This document shows, piece by piece, positions 17,442 to 25,391 of a stretch of DNA of 37,688 nt. Each line of letters opens with the position of its first letter. Position 1 is the stretch's first letter. The stretch covers positions 1 to 37,688 of the forward strand of contig CAYTFW010000042.1 of NCBI GenBank assembly GCA_964437145.1, given 5' to 3'. The notes beneath the pieces are model-generated. The model was not told the DNA's origin. It ran no database searches and saw nothing but the letters and a program-made list of their open reading frames with translations. A program made the position numbers and the translations under genes. This stretch comes from JAFAZJ01 sp964437145. Lineage in GTDB: Bacteria > Pseudomonadota > Alphaproteobacteria > Reyranellales > Reyranellaceae.

Positions 17442-18842
17442 CTACGGAATCTCGTAGACCGCCATGTCGGCGGTGATACCGCGTAGCGAGCGCTGCCGTG
17501 ACACCGGCTTGTGGCCCTTGGCGGCCAGGATCGCCGCCGTCTCGGGATGCTCGACCACCGGCGTCGTGGTGAAGATCGCGCGCGAATCGGCCAGGCCCTG
17601 GACACGCGCGGCGATGTTCACGGTCTGGCCGAAATAGTCCTGCCGCTCGTTGAGCGTCACGGCGAGACACGGGCCTTCATGGATGCCGATCTTCAGCAGC
17701 ATGTCCTCGCTGCCGCGCTGCGCGTTGAGGTCGCGCATCGCCTCGCGCATGCGCAGCGCCGCGGCCATGGCGCGGTCGGGCGTCGGGAAGGTGGCCATCA
17801 CGGCGTCGCCGATGGTCTTGACCACGGCGCCGGCCTCGGCCGCGACGATCTCGTTGAGCAGCTGGAAATGGCCCCGCACGAGGTCGAAGGCCACCAGGTC
17901 GCCGACGCGTTCGTAGAGCTCGGTCGAGCCCTTCAGGTCGGTGAACAGGAAGGTGAGGCTGGTGATCTTCAGGCGCTGGTCGATGTCGAGCGTGTCGGTG
18001 CGATAGATGTCGCGGAAAGTCTGGTTGGTCAGCAGGCGCTTGGCGGTCACGAAAGGCCGGCGCTGCTGCATCATGTGATGCAGGTCGTGGTCGGCGATCC
18101 AGATGCCGGGCAGGGCGCGCTTCTTGGTGCGGTTGTCGAAGGACAGGCGCAGCGGGCCGGGCCGCATCTCGGTCGTGCCGGTGGGCGCGCTGACGTCGTT
18201 GTAGACGATCGACAGGGCGCGCCGCTCGGTCGTCGGCTCGCCCTTGACGTCGATGAAATGCGCGGCGTGGGAGACCGGCTCGAAGACGATGAGGAACTGC
18301 GCCGGCATCTGCACCGAGACCAACGCCTTCTCGCCGGGCGGCAGCTCGATCGCCTCGATGGTGATCTTGTCCCAGATCGACTCGTCGGGCGGCTCGAGGC
18401 CCGAGCCGAAGAAGAGCTGCGTATTGTAGTCGTGGAACGACAGGGTCTCCGGATCGTGCGCGGCGATGCGTCGGACGCGCGGGCTGATCGTGAAGGTCAC
18501 CTCGACCATCTCGTCGAGCGTGGGCTCGTAGTCCTCGGCGCACAGCGCGCAGGCGTAGGCTTCCGGCTTCACCGTCTTGAGCGAGTTGTTGGCGCCCAGC
18601 ACGCCGCCGCAGCCCGGGCACAGCACGTTCCACGACAGCTCGAAGATGCCGACCCGCGCGGCGTGGAGGAAAGCGGCGATGACCGGCTCCTCATCCAGGC
18701 CGTTCTGCTTGGCGAAGGCGAGCGCGTTGACGCGACAGAGGTCGCGGTCGGCGCCATCGCGCACCAGGCGCTCGATCGCGGCGACCGCCTGCGGGTCAGC
18801 CGCCTGCCGCAGGACGAGGAACAATCCGTCTGCTTCGCTCAT
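17442..18842 (-). CDS. Class III adenylate cyclase with N-terminal zinc ribbon (DUF5939-like)
   Basis: 466 residues. An N-terminal region carries a zinc ribbon, C75-x2-C78 and C98-x2-C101, inside a DUF5939-like domain to about 290. The catalytic domain (296-466) has both metal Asp (D302 in FTDLKGST and D346 in GDAVMA), the adenine-selecting Lys and Asp (K342 and D403), and the transition-state Asn and Arg (N409 and R413). The set is complete, so it should make cAMP from ATP. No membrane segment is seen. There is no Shine-Dalgarno, and a candidate promoter places the transcript start at the ATG (see 18849-18877). Divergent from the Nudix gene. Confidence 0.92.
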   Translation of the reverse strand: MSEADGLFLVLRQAADPQAVAAIERLVRDGADRDLCRVNALAFAKQNGLDEEPVIAAFLHAARVGIFELSWNVLCPGCGGVLGANNSLKTVKPEAYACALCAEDYEPTLDEMVEVTFTISPRVRRIAAHDPETLSFHDYNTQLFFGSGLEPPDESIWDKITIEAIELPPGEKALVSVQMPAQFLIVFEPVSHAAHFIDVKGEPTTERRALSIVYNDVSAPTGTTEMRPGPLRLSFDNRTKKRALPGIWIADHDLHHMMQQRRPFVTAKRLLTNQTFRDIYRTDTLDIDQRLKITSLTFLFTDLKGSTELYERVGDLVAFDLVRGHFQLLNEIVAAEAGAVVKTIGDAVMATFPTPDRAMAAALRMREAMRDLNAQRGSEDMLLKIGIHEGPCLAVTLNERQDYFGQTVNIAARVQGLADSRAIFTTTPVVEHPETAAILAAKGHKPVSRQRSLRGITADMAVYEIP

Positions 18843-18848
18843 GATCTA

Positions 18849-18877
18849 ACGCTACGCCCATCTCGGCGTGACGCCAA
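18849..18877 (-). promoter_or_regulatory. Candidate promoter giving a leaderless cyclase message
   Basis: Minus strand: TTGGCG (18877-18872), a 17-base spacer, then TAGCGT (18854-18849). The A of the cyclase ATG is the seventh base after the -10, a usual transcription start distance, and no ribosome-binding site is present. Partial consensus match. Confidence 0.35.
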
Positions 18878-18986
18878 GCCGCACCGCCCAGCCCCGCGCC
18901 GCCTGCTACCCGGCCTTGCCTGGCCCGGCCTATCGGGGCGACAGGCCGTCCACTATCTTGGCGACGACAACCGAAGCGATGAGACG

Positions 18987-19787
18987 ATGACCGAAAGCGA
19001 TAGCAAGGGCGCCAAGATCGCCACCGCCGAGCAGGTATTGAGCGGGGCGGTGCCCAAGCCTGAGGTGGGCAAGGAACGACCGGTCGACGCCACCTATGAG
19101 GGCAGCAAGATCCCGGCGATGAAGCCGCGCGACGCGGCCACCCTGATCATGGTGCGCAAGCCCAGGGATCCTGACGGCATGCCCGAGGTGCTGATGGGAT
19201 GCCGTGGCTCGGGCCACGTCTTCATGCCCAACCGCTACGTGTTCCCCGGTGGCAGGGTCGATCCGGCCGACGCCAAGGTGCCGGTGGCGACGCCGCTCAG
19301 GCCGGAGATCGACGAGCGCCTGCGCCGCGCCGCTACGGCGCAGCGCGCCCGGGCGCTCGCCATCGCCGCGATCCGCGAGACCTTCGAGGAGACCGGCCTG
19401 ATCATCGGCGAGAAGTTCGACGGGTCGGTCGGCGAGGTGCCCAAGCACTGGATGGGCTTTCTCGATAAGGGCCTGGCGCCGGCGCTGCACCATCTCGACT
19501 ACATCGCCCGCGCCGTGACGCCGCCGGGCCGGCCGCGCCGCTTCAACGCCCGCTTCTTCATGATGGATGCCGAGGCGGTGCAGGGCACGATGAAGGACAG
19601 CACCGAGATTTACGACATCCGCTGGGTGCGGCTCGATGAGGCGCGCCAGCTGCCGCTGCCGACCATCACCGGCCTGATGCTGGGCGAGGTCGCGATGCTG
19701 GTGAAAGAGCCGCCGGCGATGGGCGCGGAACGGCGCATCAAGCTGTTCAAGACCATCCACCGCAAGCACATGCTGCTGGAGGAGTAG
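18987..19787 (+). CDS. Nudix hydrolase with an interrupted Nudix box
   Basis: 266 residues. The Nudix box is split: GGRVDPAD (88-95) is followed by about 27 extra residues before RETFEETGL (130-138), which contains the metal-binding REU-x-EE core. The same kind of insertion is known in the NUDT19-like acyl-CoA/CoA pyrophosphatase group. The flanking PNRYVFPGGR strand and the C-terminal WVRLDEARQLPLP are also of that type. Cleavage of CoA derivatives or another nucleoside diphosphate-X is therefore likely, but unproven. The N-terminal 40 residues are poorly conserved in composition. ATG at 18987 lacks a strong Shine-Dalgarno. Followed by the micro-lipoprotein gene after 20 bases. Confidence 0.87.
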   Translation: MTESDSKGAKIATAEQVLSGAVPKPEVGKERPVDATYEGSKIPAMKPRDAATLIMVRKPRDPDGMPEVLMGCRGSGHVFMPNRYVFPGGRVDPADAKVPVATPLRPEIDERLRRAATAQRARALAIAAIRETFEETGLIIGEKFDGSVGEVPKHWMGFLDKGLAPALHHLDYIARAVTPPGRPRRFNARFFMMDAEAVQGTMKDSTEIYDIRWVRLDEARQLPLPTITGLMLGEVAMLVKEPPAMGAERRIKLFKTIHRKHMLLEE

Positions 19788-19790
19788 CGC

Positions 19791-19808
19791 TGGGGTATAA
19801 TTGCCCCA
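19791..19808 (+). promoter_or_regulatory. TATAAT box inside a small inverted repeat, at a start codon
   Basis: A perfect -10 hexamer TATAAT (19796-19801) is flanked by TGGGG (19791-19795) and CCCCA (19804-19808). The last A is the first base of the lipoprotein ATG, 7 bases after the -10, so transcription would start on the start codon. No good -35 is seen (CTGCTG at 19773-19778). Confidence 0.4.
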
Positions 19809-19948
19809 TGTGCGTCGTCCGCTTCCTACTGATCGCATCCCTGCTGTCGCCATTGGCCGCCTGCGCCGATCCGGAGCGCGCCTTCGCGTCGGCGTTCAAG
19901 AGCTGGTGCCGCTCGGCGTCGAACTGCACGGTGCACGAGAGCCGCTGA
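19808..19948 (+). CDS. Small putative lipoprotein (46 aa)
   Basis: 46 codons from ATG 19808 to TGA 19948. The protein has a basic/hydrophobic N-terminus (VVRFLLIASLL), then the lipobox LAAC with the lipidated Cys at position 19, and a 27-residue mature part with two further Cys (C34 and C40). A signal peptidase II substrate anchored in the inner or outer membrane is predicted. There is no Shine-Dalgarno; a TATAAT sits just upstream. Five bases separate its stop from the glycosyltransferase start, suggesting a two-gene unit. It resembles the many short anonymous alphaproteobacterial lipoproteins; no function is recognised. Confidence 0.55.
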   Translation: MCVVRFLLIASLLSPLAACADPERAFASAFKSWCRSASNCTVHESR

Positions 19949-19953
19949 GCGGC

Positions 19954-21156
19954 ATGGCGCCACCTGCGAAGTCCGTCCTGCTGCTGACCCTGCCGCCCGG
20001 CCTGGGCGGTGTGGGCGCCGCTGCCACCTTGCTCGAGGCGGTGCTGGTGAAGCACGGCTACCCGCTTACCGTCGCCTGGCGCGCCTACTACAGCGAGGAG
20101 CCGGCGCTGTCGGTGCCGATGTGGCGGGCGCTGACACGGCGCCCGACGGTCCGCGAGACGATGGATGGCTCGGTCCGTCGTGTCGCCGTCGGCACCTGGC
20201 TGCCGGAGTTCGAGTGGGCGCATCATCAGCCCTGGGCGCCGTGGCGCGCGCTGCTCGAAGGCCATCGGGCGCATGTGGTGATGTCGGGCAATAACCTCGC
20301 CGGCTGGGGTCCGACGGCGCTCGACCTGCCCTCGCTGCAATGGATCGCCTCGCCCTATGGACCCGACCGCATCGACCGCATTCGGCACTGGCCCGTCTGG
20401 CGACGCGTCTATGACGCCGTACTCAACAGCTGGGTGAGCGCGCGGCAGGAGGTGCGCACGCTCGAGCGCGCCGACACCTTGTCGATCAGCGGCTACACGC
20501 AGGAGGGCCTGCGGCGGGTGACGCCCAAGGCGCGGCTGTTCGGCGTGCTGCCGATACCCGTCGATACCGAGCGCTACGCGCCCGTCGGTCGACAACCGCT
20601 CGCCGGCCGCAAGCTGCGCATCGGCTTCAACGGACGCATCTCCGATCCGCGCAAGAACATGCCGTTGCTGGTGAAGGCGTTCGCCCGCGCGGCCGCGAGT
20701 CATCCCGACATCGAACTGCATGTCAGGGGCGATCTCTCGCGGGATGAGTTCATCGCGCGTTACGACGCCGGCGGCATCGCCGAGAAATTGATCGTCGAGC
20801 CGTCGGTCCCGTTCGCCCGGATGCCGGACTGGTATCGCTCTCTCGACATCTTCGCGCTGGCCTCGCACCAGGAGGGCCTGTCGATCGTCGGCACCGAAGC
20901 GATGGCGTGCGGCGCGGTCGTGGTCTCGACGCGGTGCGGCGGGCCTGAAGACTACGTGCTCGACAACGAGACCGGCCTGCTGAGTGGCTTCGACGAGCGC
21001 GAATTCGCCGACAGGCTGATCGCGCTGATCGGCGATCAGGCGTTGCGGGCGCGGCTGAGCGACGCGGGCATCGCCTTCATCCGCACGCGCTACGCGCAGG
21101 CGGCGTTCGAACGCGGCTTCATGGAAGCCTTCAGCCGGCTCTACGGCAGCTTGTAG
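19954..21156 (+). CDS. GT-B glycosyltransferase (family 4-like)
   Basis: 400 residues from ATG at 19954. The C-terminal half is a GT4-type domain: LRIGFNGRISDPRKNMPLLVKAF starts it (in pieces IGFNGRI and KNMPLLVKAF), then EGLSIVGTEAMACG with the E-x7-E nucleotide-sugar motif and a GG-x-E loop. The N-terminal half begins with a hydrophobic strand and Gly-rich loop (PPGLGGVGAA) as in acceptor domains. It transfers a sugar from a nucleotide-sugar donor to a cell-surface or lipid acceptor; which is unknown. The frame is open further upstream but that part overlaps the small lipoprotein. The 3' end overlaps the convergent MBL gene by 16 bases. Confidence 0.87.
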   Translation: MAPPAKSVLLLTLPPGLGGVGAAATLLEAVLVKHGYPLTVAWRAYYSEEPALSVPMWRALTRRPTVRETMDGSVRRVAVGTWLPEFEWAHHQPWAPWRALLEGHRAHVVMSGNNLAGWGPTALDLPSLQWIASPYGPDRIDRIRHWPVWRRVYDAVLNSWVSARQEVRTLERADTLSISGYTQEGLRRVTPKARLFGVLPIPVDTERYAPVGRQPLAGRKLRIGFNGRISDPRKNMPLLVKAFARAAASHPDIELHVRGDLSRDEFIARYDAGGIAEKLIVEPSVPFARMPDWYRSLDIFALASHQEGLSIVGTEAMACGAVVVSTRCGGPEDYVLDNETGLLSGFDEREFADRLIALIGDQALRARLSDAGIAFIRTRYAQAAFERGFMEAFSRLYGSL

Positions 21157-22031
21157 CGCGCGCCGATCGTCGGCGGGCCGTCGGCCAGCACGCGGCCTTC
21201 AGCGACGAACTGCACGAGATGTGCCAGCATCGATCGCCCGGCGGCGGGGTGCAGGTGCTTCGGGACCGCGGCGTAGACCTTGGCCACCATGTCGGGAATG
21301 GTCTCCAGCCCGTCGCGCAGACAGCCGAGGATCTGCTGTTCGCGTTCCAGGCGGTGGTCGATATAGGCCTGCACGAACGGCTTCGGATTCTTGATCTCCG
21401 CGCCATGCGTCGGGATGAACACGCTCTCGTCGCGCGCCATCACCTTGCGCAGGGCGGCGAAGTAGTCGCGCATGTTGCCGTCGGGCGGTGAGATCACCGC
21501 CGTCGACCAGCCCATCACATGATCGCCCGTCAGCAGCGCGTTGTCCTCGCGCACGGCGAAGCAGAGGTGGTTGGAGATATGGCCCGGCGTATGCACCGCC
21601 TCGACGGTCCAGCCCGCGCCGTTGACGACCTCGCCGTCGCGCAGGGTGACGTCGGGCTTGAAATCGTGATCGCCGCCCTGCTCCGTGGTGACGCCCGGCG
21701 GCGGCTTGGGATGGCCGCCGAAGGCATAGACCGGCGCGCCGGTCGCCTTGGCCATGGCGCGCGAGGCCGGCGAGTGGTCGGCGTGGGTGTGGGTGACCAG
21801 GATGTGCGTCACCGTCTCGCCGCGCACGGTGTTGAGCACGGCGTCGACATGGTCGGCCATGTCGGGGCCGGGATCGACGATCGCCACCTTGCCGTTGCCG
21901 ATCACGTAGGTGCCGGTGCCCATGAAGGTGAAGGCGCTGGGGTTCTTCGCCACCACGCGGCGGATCAGCGGGCTGACACGCTGCGGCGCGCCGTAGGTGG
22001 GATCGAATTCCTTGATGAACGGAATGGCCAT
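21141..22031 (-). CDS. MBL-fold hydrolase (LACTB2-like)
   Basis: 296 residues. The zinc signature HTHADH is at 81-86, preceded by GTGTYVIG (38-45) and IVDPGPD (51-57), with the further His ligand in EAVHTPGHISNH and LLTGDHVMG. The C-terminal winged-helix-like tail (LGCLRDGLETI...AAVPKHLHPAAGRSMLAHL) is that of the LACTB2/glyoxalase II-like group. Substrates in that group include RNA, thioesters and ring-opened lactones. ATG at 22031 shares its A with the stop of the propeller gene (TGATG), so translation is coupled. A long in-frame upstream extension exists but lies inside the propeller gene and is a shadow. Confidence 0.88.
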   Translation of the reverse strand: MAIPFIKEFDPTYGAPQRVSPLIRRVVAKNPSAFTFMGTGTYVIGNGKVAIVDPGPDMADHVDAVLNTVRGETVTHILVTHTHADHSPASRAMAKATGAPVYAFGGHPKPPPGVTTEQGGDHDFKPDVTLRDGEVVNGAGWTVEAVHTPGHISNHLCFAVREDNALLTGDHVMGWSTAVISPPDGNMRDYFAALRKVMARDESVFIPTHGAEIKNPKPFVQAYIDHRLEREQQILGCLRDGLETIPDMVAKVYAAVPKHLHPAAGRSMLAHLVQFVAEGRVLADGPPTIGARYKLP

Positions 22032-23890
22032 CAGCGCACCGGGATCAGCTTGTAAATCGCATTGCGGATGTCGGAGCTCACGTAGACCGTGCCCGACTTG
22101 CCGACCGCGACGCCCGTGGTGACGAAGGCCGGTGGTCCGTCCTTGTAGCTCGGCAGGCCGATGTCGAGATTGGTGGCGATGATCGTGCGCTCGCCGCTCG
22201 CCCGATCGATCGCGACCACGCGACGATGGCCGACCTCGGCGACGTAGAGCCGTCCGTCTGGTCCGAGATCGATGCCCTCGGGCGCGACCAGGCCCTCGCT
22301 CACCGTCTTGCGCGCGCCTGAGGCGATGTCGATCTGCACAACGCGACCACCGGCGGTCTCGGTGACGTAGACGACGTTGTCCGGCCCCTCGACCATCGCC
22401 GTCGGCGCGGCGAGATCCTTGGCGATCGCGACCTGGTCCTTGCTGTCGGCACCGGTGACGCGCAGCAGGCTGCCGGTGCCGAGCTCGAGCACGAGCAGCT
22501 CGCCCTTGGCGGTCTCGATGGCGTCGACCGGCGCCTTGAAACCGTGCAGCACCGCCACGCTCTTGCCGGTCTTGCGATCCACCCGCTGCACGCTGCCGGA
22601 GAACCAGCTGGTCAGCAGCGACTGGCGCGCGTTCACCGAGACGCCCAGCGGATACTCCAGCGTATCGCCCTGCATGCGCAGGTGCGTCTCGACCGCGCCG
22701 GTGGCGCCGTCGACGGTGCGATAGGAGAAGATGTCGGCGACGTGCAGGATCTCGCGCTCGCCGTCGTTGAACACGGCGATGTCGGAGGGAATCGCCAGCT
22801 TGCCCTCGATGATGGTGCGCGCCGCGCCGGTGCGCGTATCGACAAGATAGACGCCGTTGTCGACCATGCTGGTGACGAAGACGCGGTCGCGCCCGTCGAT
22901 CGCCAGATTGTCGAGACCGGGCTTGAGCGTGGCGATCAGCGTCTTCTCGCCGCTCGCCGGGATGACGCGCACCAGTTGGCCGAGCGCCGTGTCGACGACA
23001 TAGAGGCTGCCCTTCTTGTCGAAGTTCACCGCGGCGGGGATCTTGAAGCCGTCGGCCACGGTGGTCATCTGGCCACCCTTGTCGACGTCGATCTTCACCA
23101 CCAGCCCGCGGAACCATAGCGGGCCATAGAGCAGACCATCCGGGCCGAAGTCGAAGCCGTTGAGCCCGCCGAGATCCTTGAGCAGCGGCTGCTTCTTGCT
23201 GTTGGGATCGGCGTAGTTGATCGGCTTGTCGGTCTTCAGGTCGATCTCCCACAGCGCGTCGCCGAGGAAGACCTGGGTGGCGAACAACCGGGGCTCCTTG
23301 TCCTTCTCGACCTTGAACGCAAGGGAGTTGATGCCCGGCAGGCCGGTGGCGATCAGCCTGGGCGCCTCGTTGCCCTTGCGCACATAGATGTTGCCGGTGA
23401 GGAAGCCGGTCCACGCCATCGTGCCGTCGGGCGCGAAGGCGATGTCGTCGGCCATGCCGATGGCCCTGCCGTCCGTGCCGGGCTCGACCACGACGTCGAC
23501 CTCGCCGCTATCGACGTTGACGCGGTAGATCGACTGGCCGACCACGCTGCCGACGAAGAGCTGGTCGTCCTTGTCGAAGGCCAGACCGTGCACGCCATGG
23601 AAGTGCGAGCCAGGCACGAGGATCTGCGTGATGAAGGATTTCGGCGGCGCGGCCGGCGTGGCCTGTGGTGGTGATGGCGGCGGCGGCGTTGGGGCGACCT
23701 GCTGTGCCGGCGGGGCGGCGGGCGACTGCGGCTGCGCCGTCGGCGCGGGGGCTGGCGCGGGAGCTGGCTTGGCGGCCGGTGGCGCGGCCGGCTTCGCCGG
23801 CGGCTGCTGGGCCGTCGCGGGAATCAGCGCGGCGCCGAGCAGCAGGATCAGCGCGGCGGATGCGCGGCGGACGACGTGGCCTGGCGACAT
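22031..23890 (-). CDS. Exported tandem six-bladed beta-propeller (SMP-30/NHL-like)
   Basis: 619 residues: signal peptide (1-28), a Pro/Ala-rich linker (about 29-84), then twelve repeats of about 45 residues of the pattern hydrophobic-x-D/N-x-x-G-x-LYV-x-D-x-x-x-x-x-V-x-x-ID-x-x-SG. Twelve blades fit two six-bladed propellers. Blades 5, 11 and 12 are the clearest (FDKKGSLYVVD, LGPDGRLYVAE, VGKSGTVYVSS). No zinc site or peroxidase motif is seen. NHL, SMP-30 and vanadium-free Vgb-like domains share this pattern; binding or lactonase activity is possible. It is followed, coupled, by an MBL hydrolase. The ATG at 23890 has no strong ribosome-binding site. Confidence 0.85.
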   Translation of the reverse strand: MSPGHVVRRASAALILLLGAALIPATAQQPPAKPAAPPAAKPAPAPAPAPTAQPQSPAAPPAQQVAPTPPPPSPPQATPAAPPKSFITQILVPGSHFHGVHGLAFDKDDQLFVGSVVGQSIYRVNVDSGEVDVVVEPGTDGRAIGMADDIAFAPDGTMAWTGFLTGNIYVRKGNEAPRLIATGLPGINSLAFKVEKDKEPRLFATQVFLGDALWEIDLKTDKPINYADPNSKKQPLLKDLGGLNGFDFGPDGLLYGPLWFRGLVVKIDVDKGGQMTTVADGFKIPAAVNFDKKGSLYVVDTALGQLVRVIPASGEKTLIATLKPGLDNLAIDGRDRVFVTSMVDNGVYLVDTRTGAARTIIEGKLAIPSDIAVFNDGEREILHVADIFSYRTVDGATGAVETHLRMQGDTLEYPLGVSVNARQSLLTSWFSGSVQRVDRKTGKSVAVLHGFKAPVDAIETAKGELLVLELGTGSLLRVTGADSKDQVAIAKDLAAPTAMVEGPDNVVYVTETAGGRVVQIDIASGARKTVSEGLVAPEGIDLGPDGRLYVAEVGHRRVVAIDRASGERTIIATNLDIGLPSYKDGPPAFVTTGVAVGKSGTVYVSSDIRNAIYKLIPVR

Positions 23891-24061
23891 GCGGATACCG
23901 GGTACGATCTCGATGGAATGGCGCCGGACTGTAGACCGCCGTGGCCACGCTTTGGAAGCGGCGCGGCGTCGCTGGCCGCGATGCGAACGGTGGCCGTGGG
24001 GAGGCTTCCCCGGCCGTGCGGATCGGCTACCATCGGCTCACGACTCACAGGAGGGAACGCC

Positions 24062-25219
24062 ATGTCCGGACCGCTGACCGGTTACCGCATCATCGAGCTC
24101 GCCGGCATCGGTCCGGCGCCGATGGCCGCCATGATGATGGGCGACATGGGCGCCGACATCGTGCGCGTCGATCGCGTCAAAACGCATGTCATGGATCGCT
24201 TCGCCGATCCCAAGTTCAACGTCCATGGCCGCAGCCGCCGCTCGGTCGCGGTCGACCTGCAGAAGCCCGAGGGCGCCGAGGTCGTGTTGCGCCTGTGCAA
24301 GACGGCCGACGGCATCATGGAGCCGTTCCGCCCCGGCGTCGCCGAGCGCCTGGGCGTCGGCCCGGACGCCTGCCTGAAGGCCAACCCCAAGATCGTCTAC
24401 GGTCGCATGACGGGCTGGGGACAGTCGGGCCCGCTGGCCAAGGCCGCCGGCCACGACCAGAACTACATCGCGCTGACCGGCGCGCTGCACGCCATCGGCC
24501 GCAAGGGCCAGAAGCCGGTGCCGCCGCTCAACCTCGTCGGCGATTTCGGCGGCGGCGGCATGCTGCTGGCCTACGGCATGGTCTGCGGCCTGCTCGAGGC
24601 GCAGAAATCCGGCAAGGGCCAGGTCGTCGACGCCGCCATGGTCGACGGCGCCGCGCTGCTGCTGGGCGCGCTCTACGGCATGGCCGGCGCCGGGCTGTGG
24701 AACGACAAGGAGCGCGAGGTCAACATGCTCGATGGCGGCGCGCATTTCTACGACACCTACGAGACCAAGGACGGCAAGTACGTCTCGATCGGCTCGATCG
24801 AGCCGCAGTTCTATGCGCTCTTGATCGAGAAGGCCGGGCTGTCGGGCCAGAACCTGCCGGCGCAGCACGATCGCGCGCAGTGGCCGATGATGAAGCAGAA
24901 GCTCGAGGACGTCTTCAAGACCAAGACGCGCGACGAGTGGTGCCAGATCATGGAAGGCAGCGACGTGTGCTTCGCGCCGGTGCTGACCATGAGCGAGGCG
25001 CCGCATCATCCGGCCGCCAAGGCGCGCAACGCCTATGTCGATGTGGGTGGGTTCAATCAACCGGCGCCGGCGCCGCGCTTCAGCCGCACGGTCGAAGCTA
25101 AACCCAAGCCGGCGCCCAAGCGCGGCAGCAACACCGAGGAGGTGCTGGAGCAGTCCGGCTTCTCCACCGCCGAGATCGCCGAGCTGAAGAAGAGCGGCAT
25201 CGTCGGCGCGCAGGCGTAG
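24062..25219 (+). CDS. CaiB/BaiF-family alpha-methylacyl-CoA racemase
   Basis: 385 residues, the standard length for the family III CoA-transferase fold. Racemase marks are H131 in GHDQNY and D161 in NLVGDFGGGGM, the acid/base pair of Mycobacterium tuberculosis Mcr and human AMACR, rather than the single Asp of CoA transferases alone. It would epimerise 2-methylacyl-CoA esters, as in branched-chain or sterol-side-chain oxidation. GGAGG lies 8 bases before the ATG; the longer open frame upstream has no such site. Basic, Pro-rich segments (KPKPAPKRG) lie near the C-terminus. Neighbours suggest acyl and amino acid catabolism (inference). Confidence 0.92.
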   Translation: MSGPLTGYRIIELAGIGPAPMAAMMMGDMGADIVRVDRVKTHVMDRFADPKFNVHGRSRRSVAVDLQKPEGAEVVLRLCKTADGIMEPFRPGVAERLGVGPDACLKANPKIVYGRMTGWGQSGPLAKAAGHDQNYIALTGALHAIGRKGQKPVPPLNLVGDFGGGGMLLAYGMVCGLLEAQKSGKGQVVDAAMVDGAALLLGALYGMAGAGLWNDKEREVNMLDGGAHFYDTYETKDGKYVSIGSIEPQFYALLIEKAGLSGQNLPAQHDRAQWPMMKQKLEDVFKTKTRDEWCQIMEGSDVCFAPVLTMSEAPHHPAAKARNAYVDVGGFNQPAPAPRFSRTVEAKPKPAPKRGSNTEEVLEQSGFSTAEIAELKKSGIVGAQA

Positions 25220-25240
25220 CCATGCGATCCGTCATGCCGG

Positions 25241-25388
25241 GCGACTCCGTCATTCCGAGGGCGTCCTCCGTCATTCCGAGCGAAGCGAGCAATCTCCTGG
25301 CAACGGAGTCTCTGTTCGCGGGAGATCCCTCGCTTGCGTTCGGGATGACGGAGTCGCTCGGAATGATGGAGGCATTCGGGATGACGGG
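25241..25388. repeat. Degraded cluster of GTCATTCCGAGCG-type repeats
   Basis: At least two forward copies (CCGTCATTCCGAG near 25247 and 25269) face inverted copies (GGGATGACGGAGTC near 25342, GGAATGATGG near 25361, GGGATGACGG near 25379). They form an imperfect nested stem like the intact elements at 6340 and 17349. The last copy abuts the start of the next gene by 3 bases, so that gene's 5' end is formed by repeat sequence. Confidence 0.75.
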
Positions 25389-25391
25389 CAC

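Noticed and set aside
17511..18986. Open frame running into the Nudix gene
   Set aside because: Antisense shadow of the cyclase; the Nudix family N-terminus fits the ATG at 18987.
22032..23414. Long in-frame extension upstream of the MBL hydrolase
   Set aside because: It is an alternative frame of the propeller gene, low-complexity Arg-rich translation, and has no start signal.
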